The notes below the pieces were generated by a model. That model searched no databases, had not been told where the DNA came from, and saw only the letters and a list, made by a program, of their open reading frames with translations. Position numbers and translations under genes: made by a program. Positions 1 to 11,310 of a DNA stretch of 64,000 bases are shown in pieces; within the stretch, counting starts at the first letter, position 1, and the number at the start of each line of letters is the position of its first letter. The stretch comes from Diplodia intermedia (lineage: Eukaryota > Ascomycota > Dothideomycetes > Botryosphaeriales > Botryosphaeriaceae): positions 1 through 64,000 of the forward strand of contig JAKEKT010000083.1 of NCBI GenBank assembly GCA_021495925.1, read 5' to 3'.

Positions 1-43
1 CCCCCCCCGGCTGGAGGCTCGATGAGCTAGCTGGCTGAGCAGG

Positions 44-290
44 TATAAAACACCGCCTCCTCGGGCTCGGAGTGAATCCCTTCTTCACTTGCCATCGGTG
101 CGGTTTGCAGGCGCGGATCTCGTAATTTGAACCTCCCAATATGCCCACTTGTTTTTTGTTCTTTTGCCGTGTTTGTTCCTCCTCCCTCGAAACTCGGATT
201 CCTCAACATAGTGACCGTGAATGCGTTGACGCTGCTGTGCATGAAAGAGCTGGGTTGGTGCTGTGCAGCATTTCGAGATGGTGATGCACA
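44..290 (+). repeat. Diverged repeat, copy 1 (TATA-box to GCAGCAT motif)
   Basis: This copy begins at a TATA-like box (TATAAAA, 44-50) and ends in the motif GTGCTGTGCAGCATTTCGAG and a GATGCAC tail near 259-288. It aligns by eye, with gaps, to 600-858: the TATA box plus the following CGCCTC/CGGGCTC stretch, a TTCTT...TGCG...TTGC stretch about 30-55 bp further on, a TCGGATTCC block, and the terminal motif. Sequence after the motif (about 400-525) also resembles 4090-4200. No open frame is shared between copies, so it looks non-coding. A solo LTR or the end of a degenerate element is possible. Confidence 0.5.
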
Positions 291-599
291 GCGCCATGGC
301 ATGGCAGAACGTCACGGCATCGCGGCATCGCGTGTCGGGTGCGCAGCGAGTGGCTGAGGTTGCCGTGGCCGGAGAGTGGCGATCTGCGTTGGTTTTCTGG
401 CCGCGAGGGAGTCGGAAGTCGACTCGACAATGTTGCATCGTCTGCAGCTTCATACTGCCATAAATGCATTGTGGGCTTGACGGAGGGAATGGATTGATCG
501 AGGAATGGTGGGGTTTTCAAATGTCTTCCGTGGGAGCAAGGATCGCGCCGTCCACGCGGCTGGTGCTGGTGGTGGTGGTGGTCGTGTGGGCCGGGTAGC

Positions 600-858
600 T
601 ATAAAAGACGGCCTCGGCGAGCTTCTGCTTGCTTCTTTGCTCGTCGTTGATGCGTGTTGCGGGTGCAAAACTAGGCCAGGACGACTGTTTGGGCGAGCTT
701 CTGCTCGAATACTTCCGTGTTCGTCATCGGATTCCAATTTCCATTCACTTTTCGTCAAGGCTTAGAGGTTCCGACAGCGATTTGCATCTATAGGTTGCTG
801 TTCGTGAAGGCATGGAGGTGGTGGCGCTGCGCAGCATTCTGAGTCGATGATGATGCTG
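600..858 (+). repeat. Diverged repeat, copy 2
   Basis: A TATA box (TATAAAA, 600-606) is followed about 230 bp later by GCGCTGCGCAGCATTCTGAG and GATGATGATG. The order and spacing match copy 1. The last 60 bp (about 795-858) also align to 3967-4026, including TTGCT...CGT(G/A)AAGGC(A/G)TGGA before the motif. Similarity is strong in blocks and weak between them, as expected of an old duplication. Confidence 0.5.
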
Positions 859-1195
859 AGCACCACGCACACGACAATGCGCATGATCAGTGTCTTCATA
901 CACTTTCATAGGCTCGGCGCTCCCACACGCTTCTCAAGGGCGGAGTCGTTACCGCTAGAGATATCGCCTTCACACGTAGCTCAATATGGTGAAGAGCAGA
1001 ATGCGAGTCTGTAAGAGTGGAGGCTTGGTGGAGCCGTGTCTTGCAATCTCTTTTAAGTGAACAAGGTCATCAATCAAGCAACAGAAAGCGCCTGTATCAC
1101 ACGAACAGCCACGCAACCATCCCAAACCAAAAGCACCAGGACCGTCGTCGTCGTCAAAGACCGCATCCAAGCCCGGCCACACCACGCCTCACCGA

Positions 1196-3147
1196 TCAGC
1201 GTCCGCCAGCAGGCACCGGGCGGCGGCGGCCATCGCCCTCGGGATCGCGCTCGTCGTCGTCCCGGAAGCGCAGCAGATCGACCGCCCAATCCGCGGTGCC
1301 CGCAAACCCCAGCGCCTCGTACCTCTCCTTCCTCGCCCCCCTCGTCTCCTCCCCCATATACGCGACCCACTGCCCGACGTGCCCGTCCCCATACACCAAC
1401 ACATCCGACCCGCTCCCCTCATCGAACCACGCCCGCGTCCCGCGCCGCGCCACCCCCCTCACCACCTCAATCTCCGCATTCGCCACCAACCCGGGCGTCT
1501 GCGTGCACCCCGCCATCGCCGCCGTCGAGTTCAATCGTCCCCCTTCAAACGCGCACTCGGGCCCGTCGCAGCCGCGCTCCCGCATCCCGAACGAGCGCCC
1601 GTACGCCGCCAACCCCACGGCGACCTTGCCGGGCGCCACGCCGGCTTTCGTCACCATGCCCAGCGCCCACAGCGTCTCCGTCAGGTTGACGTGGCTGCGC
1701 AGGCAGTTGCCGGTGGGGCAACCCGACTGGCTGAACGCGCTGCCGAAGTCCCATTGCCCGTGCAGGTCGTACGTCATGTACACGATGTAGTCGACGGCGG
1801 ACGCGATCGCGGCGATGGGGAATGCGCGGAGGTACCAGTACGATGCGGGCGCGGCGATGGAGAGGGTTGCGGTGGGTGGGAGCGCGGCGCGGAGGGAGGT
1901 GAGGAAGGAGAGGTACTGCGGGCCGTCGGAGGAGGGGGAGGGGGAGGGGGATGGGGAGTCTGGGTTGGAGGGGTATTCCCAGTCGATGTCGACGCCGTCG
2001 AGGTTGTGGGTGGCGAGGAAGGCGGCGATGTTGGCGGCGAAGAGGGACGCGTTGGCGGGGTGCGTGGCGAGGCGGAAGATGGAGGCGGTTGACGGGTCGG
2101 TGCTGAAGGCGTAGCCGCCGAGGGAGACCTGGGGGGTTGTTGTTGGTGGTGGTGTCTGAGACGAGGGGGGGCTGCAGGGGTTTGGGGACGGATGGGCGGC
2201 GGACTTACGATTCGTTTGATGCCGGTGAGGCCGGTGAAGCGGGACCATTGGTTGTAGGTGTCGTTTATAGACACTTCGAAGGTGGTCGGGTCGATGGCGG
2301 CGAAGGCCCAGTGGTAGTGCGTGTATTTGGACGTGTCGACGCTGTCGGCCCGCATGTTCAGGCAGCGCCGGTCGAAGTTCCACGACTCGTAGTAGCCGAT
2401 GCTGATGGGGGAGATTACGGGCCCGGCGGCGCTATTGTTCTTGATGTCGGTCCCGCAGTTGCTGATGCAGCCGCTGCGGCCGGGAGGAGCTGTCCCAGGG
2501 TTACCTGTGGAAGCGGCGGTGTCGTTGTTGCAGAACTCTGGGGTGATGCCGCATTGGCCCCATATTGTGCAGCATGCGTTTAAAGGACATGGATTCAAGT
2601 CGGCCAAGGTTTGGCCATCGGTAGGGGGCTGAGATCCCGGCTTCAGTGGACCGCAGACGGCATTGTCGATGGTCTGTGGCATTGGCGGAGAACCCTCGCT
2701 GAGGCAGATCTTGAGCTGACGGCTAAGACTACTGCATCCTGACCAGCCCCATGTTGTTCTGTCGTTGAAGACGGACAGATCTTCGACGTTCAAACCATTG
2801 GCCGCAGCAATGGATGAGCAGGTGTTGCCGGACTGGACGACATACGACGCACAAGTTCCATCAGGCTGAGGCTGTGGTCTGAGGTCGGGTAGTGTTCCTG
2901 GCGAACAACACACCCGCTGTCCTGGAGACAAGGCTGTACAGAATCTTGGGTTCGGGTTGTATTTAGTGAGGTCTGACAGTGAGATACCGCATTTGGACGC
3001 CAGTGAACCACAGCGGTCGCCGAAGGCGACGGTTTGTGTCGTGCAGACGTCCCGCCTATTGAATCTGCCATGGTAAGCTCTGGCTGAAACCGTCACCACG
3101 AGCAAAGTGCCCGCTGTTGACAACGAGATCCCATTGCCGAACCACAT
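1196..3147 (-). CDS. Secreted LysM / chitin-binding GH18 chitinase
   Basis: Two exons (3147-2209 and 2128-1196) with an 80-nt intron (GTAAGT...CCCAG) give 623 aa; the frame is kept exactly. The N-terminus has a hydrophobic segment (about residues 8-24) that probably acts as a signal peptide. Two Cys-rich LysM-type modules follow (about 35-85 and 97-155), then a hevein/CBM18 module with CCTIWGQCG (about 165-207). The GH18 domain starts at IGYYESWNF and carries the catalytic DGVDIDWE at about 357-364, with Glu364 as proton donor. This order is that of fungal subgroup C (killer-toxin-like) chitinases, which bind and hydrolyse chitin outside the cell. The protein ends right after the GH18 fold, without the long C-terminal tail many relatives have. 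A Ser/Pro repeat interrupts the domain shortly after the active site. ATG at 3147 is the first in frame after the hydrophobic stretch. Confidence 0.88.
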
Positions 3148-3962
3148 GGGTGGTAGTGGAGAGTTAATGGACGAGCCAGTGAATTAGCAAATAAAGGAAG
3201 ACGGCGGAGAGAAACACAACTTTAAATTGAAAATGAGACAACGGGAGGGACTTCAGGGTAAAAGCAGTTGGTAGTGGTGATATCAAGTACTTTGTACGGA
3301 GTAGAAGCGAGAGCCAGCACGTCCTCCAGCCTCCCCGGATATTCTTGGCTATGGAAAACATTCCGCCCTCTTATACATTTTTTGCCGTTAAAGATGTCAG
3401 AATTCTTGACCCCCGGCCCTTACTGCAAATCAAGACCAACGGAGCGGGCCGCCAAGGGCGAAGGAATCCAACCTTCAGTTGGCTCTTGGCAAACAAGTAA
3501 GAGTAAGCGATACTCCATGTTTATTACTTCTGCTGTTTCTTGCCTTCTGCCTTTTAGTTCCGTCGAGTTTTTCTCTTCGCTTGACTTCCACAGAACTACC
3601 GCTCGGAGAGTTCCAATGCAACACGAAGAGTAGTTAACCTTGCCTTGTCCTTTTCGGAGAAATATTCTCTTTCTGCGGATGCGAGAAAAGCGAAGCAATT
3701 GAACGGTATGTATCCTTGGTAAAATGTACACTGACTGTCTCATGGAAAAATAATGTTTTGATCCGGCCGCTCCTGCGTATGGTAGATGGAAAGAAATACC
3801 GCAGTGGAGAGCTACTCGGGCATCATATAACTTCACACGGCAGAGCCAATCGGTAGGGCATGCTATTCTACAAATCACTACAGACCAACGCAAATGTCGT
3901 CGCCACTGCGTCCCTCGTTCTTTGGCCCCCTCCTCCGACCACAAGGCCGACGACAAAGATGG

Positions 3963-4200
3963 ATAGTTGCTCCGCGTAAAGGCGTGGACATGGTGCTGTG
4001 CAGCATTCTGAAGTGATGATGCACGGTATCACTGCATCACTGCCCACGGTTGAATGAGTTTGACCCAAGAGTCAAGATTGTTTGTGCATTTTGCGGCGAA
4101 GGAGTGGGAAGTCGTAATGATGTCCGACACTTCAGTGCGTGGCGAGCCTGGATGGGAGACGGTTGATTGATAGGTGGAGGGGCTTTTTGAATGGATTCAT
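3963..4200 (+). repeat. Diverged repeat, copy 3 (partial)
   Basis: GGTGCTGTGCAGCATTCTGA followed by GTGATGATGCAC lies at about 3992-4024 and is the best match to the consensus of copies 1 and 2. Upstream about 30 bp align to copy 2. Downstream (4080-4200) a GGAAGTCG block and a GGTTGATTGATAGGTGGAGG block match the sequence that follows copy 1 (410-525). No clear TATA box is seen at the expected distance upstream. Confidence 0.45.
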
Positions 4201-4734
4201 GAAAGTAAAATCCAATGGTCTGCTGCTGGTACTTCTCGCACGTGCTGTGTTGAGCGTGGCATGCATGCGAGGCGCTCGTGCGAGAGGGGGACAAGTCTGG
4301 TGTTGTGGCACATGATGTCGACGTGTTTGGTGCGGACTGCGGCATGCTTAAAGGATAGTCATAGTACCCGAAATTTTTGGTTTCTCTTCACCAACGGAGC
4401 TCGGTCAGATCTCGAGATCTGAAGACAAGCTTTTCAGCTTGAATCCTAAATTTGGCTCTTGTTGGTAAATGGTACCAGTTTTACTTTTTTTCTCGTTCGT
4501 GGATTGATTCTCACGTTGGCTCATGCGTTGTTCGTTAAGTTAGCAAGTTGATGCTGACCAGTATCAAGAGTTTGCTGTTCAGTAATGCTGAGGAAGGATG
4601 ATGTGTGGATATTTCGAACATTCTAAAGTATAGGAGAATTGGTCACCATCGAAATAAGGACACTGTCGGCGCCGCGACAAGTAGGGACTTTTCGTAGAAC
4701 AGTGGTGTTTGATAAGGGGTGTTGTATTAGCATG

Positions 4735-4814
4735 ACGAGCAGAGGGAAGGCGACCCTAAGGCGCTTATATACCCCTACTCATCTAACTAAGCTATCTGCT
4801 GATATTGCAACATA
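4735..4814 (-). repeat. TATATAAG repeat, copy E1
   Basis: Read on the minus strand it runs ATGTTGCAATATCAGC, then GAGTAGGGGTATATAAGCGCC, then GGGTCGCCTTCCCTCTGCTC. The same blocks in the same order occur at 7270-7336, also on the minus strand. The central box resembles a promoter TATA element but no gene follows. It may be the promoter part of a decayed mobile element. Confidence 0.45.
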
Positions 4815-6324
4815 ACCCCCCACGAGCTAGCTTCTTGAAGGAAGCTCGTGATGCTTGGAATGGTGTTGAGGTTCTTGCCGTGCCTTGCCGTGCCCTGCCT
4901 GCCTGCCCTACCTCACGGTGCTGCAGGCAAGGCAGGCACGTGAGACGCTCCTGGTGTTGATCCTGGCCGTGAGTCGCCATGTTGATCCTGCTTGCCCTGT
5001 GAGTCGCCCTACTTCTGGATACAAAGCCCAGACTAATTCCTCAACTTCGCGGGTGCGGCAACTCCAGATTGCAACGTTCCAAGACCGCGCCCTGAAGGAT
5101 GACTGCGGTTGAGGAGAACAACAAGAATAAATCCCGAAACTTTGGGCCGCGCCCGTTGTCCTCTGGCAGAGATCCTTTTCGTATACGGCGATGGCAAGGC
5201 TGACGAAGTGGCGACCGAGCCTCCTCAACTTCAAGCTGTGATGCTGCTCATCATCCATTATCGCTCACCTTCAACACCATCAAGGCTGCCTGTTGACCAC
5301 AATTGCTTCGTAGACCCTTTGTACGCTTAATATCGAGTCTGTTGATCATCCACGACCACGGAGAAGTAAGTAGTTCCATGACAAGGTTTAAAGCCAGTAT
5401 CAGGTTGCAGTTGGTCATGAGACAGCTTTAGTGCTCTGTTGCCTGATGGAAGAGAGAGAGAGAGAACAGGGGTCTGATGTAGACATGTTTTTAAGCAAGC
5501 CGCGAGGCTCTATGCACGGATGTTGCGGGGCTCGGCATCTCGCATGTGACGGTCCGGGTCTTGAGGGTCGCGTGCACGCGCAAAGCACGCGCAATCATTG
5601 GTGCTGACAGGGAAGCTTCGGCGTGGAGTGACTGCTTTCGTTCATTGTAGGGAACCGTGCCACGGCTGGTCACTGGCTCCAGGTGCCGCTTGCATTCGAT
5701 CTGGCAGTTAAAAGTAGAGGAAGGTGGGGGGTTCAAAAGCTACTGACCATTTGGATCCTATATCTCATCAGTGTCCCACAAGCCTTGACTGTCTTTCTTT
5801 TTCTTAGATCTCGACCAATGTTGACTGTCGTCCACTGCCCATCTACTACTCCTTCACTCCGCATTTGTACTGAAACATTATCGGACCGCAGCATGGAGCA
5901 TCAAGAAAGACAAGTTTCCCTCATCATTGAGAGAGAATGAAGCTGCCCATCGAGATCTTTGATGGGTTTCGCGTTTTCCGCAAAAATCGCCACGGGCAAA
6001 CGCGTCGACGATTTTGCACACACTTCTAAAAGTATGGTAGTGAAGACCATGGTTCTTCATGAAGCTTCTACCCCGTGGAGATTGGAGTAACTGCTGTCTT
6101 CCGCATATCCCCTTCGGTACTCCAGAAGGTGCTTTTAAGAGTGGTGGCAATGGAGGCCCTTCAAACTTCAGAAGGTCTTCCCGTGATCTCCACGTACACG
6201 TGTAGAAGCTCCAGACTTCCCCGCGTGATCGCCTTCCTGCGCGCTTCGAGGTCAAGGCGCCGACACGTGCAGCACGTCGAAATCACATCAGCTATGGGTG
6301 CAGCCGACCTTGTTGATATCAAAA

Positions 6325-6560
6325 GGGTATAAAATCACGGGCTCGAGGCTTCCGTACCCTGTTCTCTGCTCAGAATCTTCAGCTTGGTTCAACACCTAAC
6401 GATGTTGACCATAGTCAAACTGTGGTTTCCTGCAGAATACAACATAAACGACCCACTTTGCGATGAGTGCTCACTGCCGTAGAAGGTGCTTTCTCAGGGT
6501 TGCAAACTACCGTGATTCTACACAGCTTAGAGATGTTGTTCAGCATTTGTCACAAGTGCT
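6325..6560 (+). repeat. Diverged repeat, possible copy 4
   Basis: A TATA box (6328-6334, followed by CACGGGCTCGAGG) is followed 213 bp later by TGTTGTTCAGCATTTGTCAC. Spacing and both end motifs fit copies 1 and 2, but the middle does not align convincingly by eye. Confidence 0.3.
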
Positions 6561-7269
6561 GGGCTGCTTCATTAGAGCTTGATGACCTTTAACGTTCTGT
6601 CCATAGTTATGCTGTCACGAAAGCCCGAAACGGTGTCCTTCTGCCAAGTCGGCGCTGGGGCAGAAACAGGGACCAAAGGAAAGTCAAACCTCCTGAGTGC
6701 GCCTGTTGTCCCAGTCCGAACATGCTAGTCAAAATCCAGCAAGGTTGTCTGCGAGAAATGAGAGCGAACCCGTTGAGAGGAGGCTTCTTAAGTTTCGGGG
6801 GTCGCCCACGAATAAAACAGCGGCCTCTGCTACTCAGCTGCCCGTCGAAGCAGTAGTCACGGAGACCAGTCAGGCGCCTTCTGCCATTGGACAGCCCCGA
6901 CGCGCGCCCATAATTCCCGCTACGCAATCATCTTACTGCAAGTTAGAAAATTTCTCAAATGAAAGTTGCTGGACTCCTGATCAGGCGCAACAATTCAAGA
7001 GCTGAATTTCCTCCTTTGTTTTGGTTTGGTAGTATATTGGTAGATATCCCTGCTCTGACAACGAATGTGCCCATAAATGTATGTCATCAGTAAACACGAT
7101 CGCTGAGGACCAACAAGAAGCTGCAGAGATGTGCTGCATTAGGAGATAAATCTCTTTTCGTGAGGGACCAGGAGATGAAGCTCGCGACGGGACCTCCCCT
7201 CAGTAAGGCTTTCAGTTTGCACGTAGACGAAAATAGATGAACTAGTACTCCTGATTGAGAAGTGGCTTG

Positions 7270-7336
7270 AGAAGCGAGAGGGAGGACCCCGGGGGTCGCT
7301 TATATACCTCTGCTCCTGTATCATGTTGCAACATAC
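7270..7336 (-). repeat. TATATAAG repeat, copy E2
   Basis: On the minus strand it reads TATGTTGCAACATGATAC, then GGAGCAGAGGTATATAAGCG, then GGGGTCCTCCCTCTCGCTTC. It matches E1 at 4735-4814 over about 70-80 bp with a few substitutions and small gaps. Confidence 0.45.
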
Positions 7337-9867
7337 CGTCACACTCAAGCCACGCAGCTGACGTAATCTCTAATTTTCCGGGCCTTCTCGGCTTGTTTTA
7401 TTTACTCATATGATCGGTTCCGTGCTCAGTAATTGCACATGACCTCTGCCGATTCTCCCTTTTCAATCTCCTAATAAGAAGGGCTACAACCGAGTCTGGT
7501 CCCGCTACTCACACCAGCCTGAAGCGGTGCTTGTGCTGAAAGAACAAGTTTCCACGTTACTGTTGCTGTTTGGTTTGTTTTCCGCGGCCAATGGTGGATG
7601 CTGTAGCTTTCCAACACGTCGCGCATTGGCAAACAACCGGACATCGACGACCCGGCGAACGTCGCTGTACTGATGCAGCATTGCAGCATTGCAGCATTAT
7701 CATCAATTGCTACGCATCATAAGTTTGGAAAGCTTCTCGGCATTGCAAAGCTGCGGGTTTGCGCTGCAAAGCCCTCCGATCCTTACGGGACGAGCAAAAG
7801 TGATGCAGACCTGAGTCTTCTCCGCAGTGAGAAGCACGCCGGCGCAAACAGCACAGTAGATCGCGTATTACGGTGTCTTGAACAAAGGCGAGTAAGGAAG
7901 TTCGTATTTTATCCGCCGGAAAACGAATCCCTCTGTGTCTCATGGCTATGGTTTGGGAAGAACAGTAATTGCGATATATACACTCCCTCTCCCTCTTGCC
8001 CATGTGCTGAAGAAAGCGGTAGGCATGTGACACTATCACCTCGTCTGTATGTGCACGTGGGGTATGCAGCCTCACCGACCCGGCGTACACGTGGTCAAGG
8101 GGAGTCGGAGTATGATACCTGCGCTCCTCCATTCAAGACGTGCAACCGCCGCTTGAGGCATGGACTGCTCTGTTGATGAGACGAAGGCAATCCAGGGTCT
8201 CGTAGGTAACGAGTTACAAGCCGCACAGCGGGTGAGAAAAAGGGTTTGGCCTTCTGAGCCTGTTTCCGCAGAAATTGATGTATCCGCTTGCATAGGGAGA
8301 GGACTGCGTTGTTTGTGAGACTCAGAGGGCTCAAAATCTCCAGTGAACTGTGGTGCCAGCTTGCGACTCCATCGCCAAGTTCGGACTCGATTGCTCTGAG
8401 GATTGAGGCATCTGTCATCAACAACTCAATGAGACTGTGACTCGCGGCTGGTATATACGGGTGCTTGGTTTCTCGGATGTTGTTTTGTTCACTTGCGGAA
8501 TACATCAGATACCACGTCTTGGACAAAGAGAAATCCCGATACAGACGCTTATCTTGGCTTATTTTCTCAGTGTGCCCGGTTGTTGTGGAACCCATCCAAG
8601 TACCTGTCCAATGATAGAAGCTGAAAGTTGGACACCCCGCGTCACCTCCGCACAGCTGCACGTGAACTGGCCGCTGAGATAGCCAAATACGAACCTTTAA
8701 AACATGCGTTTCCGCCACAGGCTACACCGAAACCAAAGCTTCTACGGCACGGATACCGCCGACAAAGTCGAACGAGTGAACTGTGTAGTGCTTTTGATCT
8801 TTGGTTATACTTTCGTGCCGCTGGCTTCGCGGAACATAGCCACCAGCCAGATCTGACCCACCGCGATCATGAAACGCTGCACACCGGTATTCCACCTTGA
8901 TGGAGCCACTGAGACAGAGGGTATGGTGGACCGCCTCAGCAACGACATTGATCGGTGGATATGCTTTCAATAATCGAGGTAACGGACATCATTGTGCCAC
9001 TCCCGGGATACTCGGACCTAGCCGTACGAGGACCAACATGGCCATTGTGAGTGACGGGATTTGACGATCGACTGTTTGACCCTTTCCAGCTTCCACAAAC
9101 TCAAGCCGCAGAGAAGGCGGTGGCTCGCTCCGTGTCTCTGACATGCGCGACTTCATCATCATCGAGCGATGAGGCCTCACCTGACCACCAACCTTGCTTG
9201 CGGCATCATCATCACTGCCTGACCCGACCCTTTGTGATTTCATGCCTCAAACCGCAGAAAGTAGTACGGTAGACATCCATCACTTTAGGATTTCGTTTCT
9301 GCCTTAATCATCTTCGCCGATGATCGACGGCATTTCCGAACGCCGGAGCACCTCCCACCACAGCCCCTTCTTATAAATCCCTCCCCCGGCGCCGCGCCGC
9401 CCACCAGACCGCACCCGCACGAGATCACACCGGCCTGCTGACCCACCTCCCGTCACCCGCACCCCACGGCCCACCCGCCGCGCCCGTCCAACAAGCCGCC
9501 GCCCCCGATATATATACCACCTCCCCTCCCATTCCCCCGGCCCTTCCACCATCGATCATCAAGGCCCCGACACCCCCCTTCCACCCCCGTACGTACCCAG
9601 CCAAACGGCTGGGAAACGACGAACTGTCCTCGTTCCGTAAGAAGAAAGCAGGATCGGCACTGGAGCAAATCAACTGCTGCCCCTCCCACGGTCGACGAAA
9701 ACCCAGGCTGCCGGTGGGACGCGCGCGCGGTTATTATCGGATCGGATCGGGCGCTTTTTTTGATTTGATGATGGTGGTAGACGTCAGCATCGTTGCGTGC
9801 GTCTGCTGCTGTTGCTTTTAGTCATTCATTGATGATGGTGGTGCGGTGGTTCAGCAGCTTGGCTAGT

Positions 9868-9890
9868 TGATGATGATGATGATGATGATG
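9868..9890. repeat. (ATG)n microsatellite
   Basis: About seven uninterrupted ATG units are visible in a non-coding region. Confidence 0.9.
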
Positions 9891-10384
9891 GGAGGTGCCG
9901 CTGGTTGGCTGAGCCGAGGGGAACGAGGGGGACGGGCACAAAGTCATTCAGACAGTGTTGAGTTTGTCGGGCACCCGGCCAGCACACAAGTAAGTCTTGC
10001 GCGTCTGTTGTTCCAACGCAGTAGCCAAAAAGCGAGGGTCGGAGCAGAGCCTGTTCGACAGCAACGCACTGGAGAGAGAGAGAAGATGCACGTCTTATAA
10101 AGCACTTCAACGCGGCGATGACGTCGGGTCACGAGCCTTCTGGGCTTGTTTGTAGTGCAGGTGAGACATCCGCAGCCCTGCACGTGAGTGACCATCACGA
10201 TGGGATAGCCAAGCCACCACACGAGCCTCGAACATCGACAAGGAAAGAAGAAGGTAAATCTTGCTCCACATATCGAAAGGTATATATTCACGATCGTCTA
10301 TCACAAAGAAAAAGAATTTGTACAATTTAGCACACCAGGAAAAAAGAAATAGTCGACAACAACCGGTCCCGCGAACCGCTTATG

Positions 10385-10404
10385 CGTGTGTGTGTGTGTG
10401 TGTG
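10385..10404. repeat. (GT)n microsatellite
   Basis: About ten GT units lie in the downstream flank of the RING/LON gene, followed by an imperfect CGTGTGCGTGTG extension. Confidence 0.9.
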
Positions 10405-11310
10405 CCGTGTGCGTGTGCCTTGACAACAATGGAGATGAGAGACATTGGAGGGGGTATTGCACCAGCTAGCTTTGCTGCTGCTGGGAGGAAAGAAAAACAA
10501 GACAAAAGACATGCCTAAAAGCATGGATGTGGGCTCACAAAGGCTGGCTGGTAGTATGCTCGATATCCCTGAAGGCGGGAAAAAGAAAAAGAGATGACCG
10601 ACGCCTGGATGCTTCGCTTGCACTCAAGGTGGAAAAGAGATCAGGTAGATGAAATGCTACCGCAAATGACTAAGCCGCCAGTGGATTTCCCAATGGTTGA
10701 AACGCCCAAGAATGCAAGAAAAAAGTGCGGATGCTGGCATGGTATCGAGCGGCGGTGTTGCGACGAGATCTACACGAGTAGTGGTGACGCTGACGACAGT
10801 CGGGTGGTGAGACGGAAGGATCGGGATCTCGATCTCCGGCGGTTCCGGCGTCTGCGAATGGAGCAAAAGGCTGTTGTGCGACGCTACATCTGTTTCCTAA
10901 CACAAATCATGGTGGGGCCGCGTTGCCGGGGCTGGCGCTCTCCTAGGCGGCGTTGGGTGATGACGACGCATACCACCACGCGAGGAAGATGCTGCCCACG
11001 AACAAAAGGCACCGCTGGGCGATGATGGAACGGTTTACAAGACTGTACAAGCGTTGCCGGAATGCCTGTCAGCATCAACCAAAACATGGCCAACGAATTA
11101 GCATGCGAGTCTCTTGGTTCTCTACCCACCGAACCCATGCACACACCAAATCGACTCGTCATGCGTGAAAAGAAAAAAAAGGTACATAATAAAAGAGTGC
11201 ATGCGGACGGAATGGGGCAACATCGTGCCAGGAGCCAACGGTCGAGACGATCAGGCCCTGTGCAAGGTTGGCTTTTGTAAGGGGATGGAGCGAGCAAAGA
11301 AAGGAAGCAC

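Larger units (their letters stand above)
1..1195. other. Gene-free left flank with two diverged repeat units
   Basis: No convincing coding region is seen on either strand; the open frames are short, rich in Ser, Arg or His and lack domain motifs. The stretch holds two head-to-tail related segments about 560 bp apart (annotated separately) and the 3' flank of the minus-strand chitinase. No RNA gene was recognised. Confidence 0.6.
3148..9300. other. Gene-free island A
   Basis: About 6 kb upstream of the chitinase without a recognisable gene. Open frames on both strands (the longest is about 200 codons, at 8095-8718 minus, starting only at GTG) show no known motif. The stretch contains further repeat copies (3963-4200, about 4571-4609, 6325-6560) and a second repeat pair (4735-4814 and 7270-7336). 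Short TATA-like boxes recur. No tRNA or 5S gene was recognised. Confidence 0.6.
9301..11310. other. Gene-free flank 3' of the RING/LON gene
   Basis: No coding region is supported. The stretch includes a C-rich block (9380-9600), an (ATG)n tract (9868-9890), a (GT)n tract (10385-10404) and A-rich runs near 10310-10350 and 10490-10510. The part next to 11310 is probably 3' UTR of the RING/LON gene. Confidence 0.6.

Noticed and set aside
1196..3147. Chitinase as a killer toxin
   Set aside because: The LysM/CBM18/GH18 order is shared with the chitin-binding subunit of yeast killer toxins, but an intact GH18 active site and no toxin subunit nearby make a chitinase the plain reading.
4908..4990. 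Short direct repeats (GTTGATCCTG, GTGAGTCGCC) as a CRISPR-like or tandem array
   Set aside because: Only two copies without regular spacers, in a eukaryotic genome.
8095..8718. 207-codon minus-strand frame in island A
   Set aside because: Starts only at GTG, has no recognisable domain, and no neighbouring exon extends it. A decayed gene cannot be excluded.
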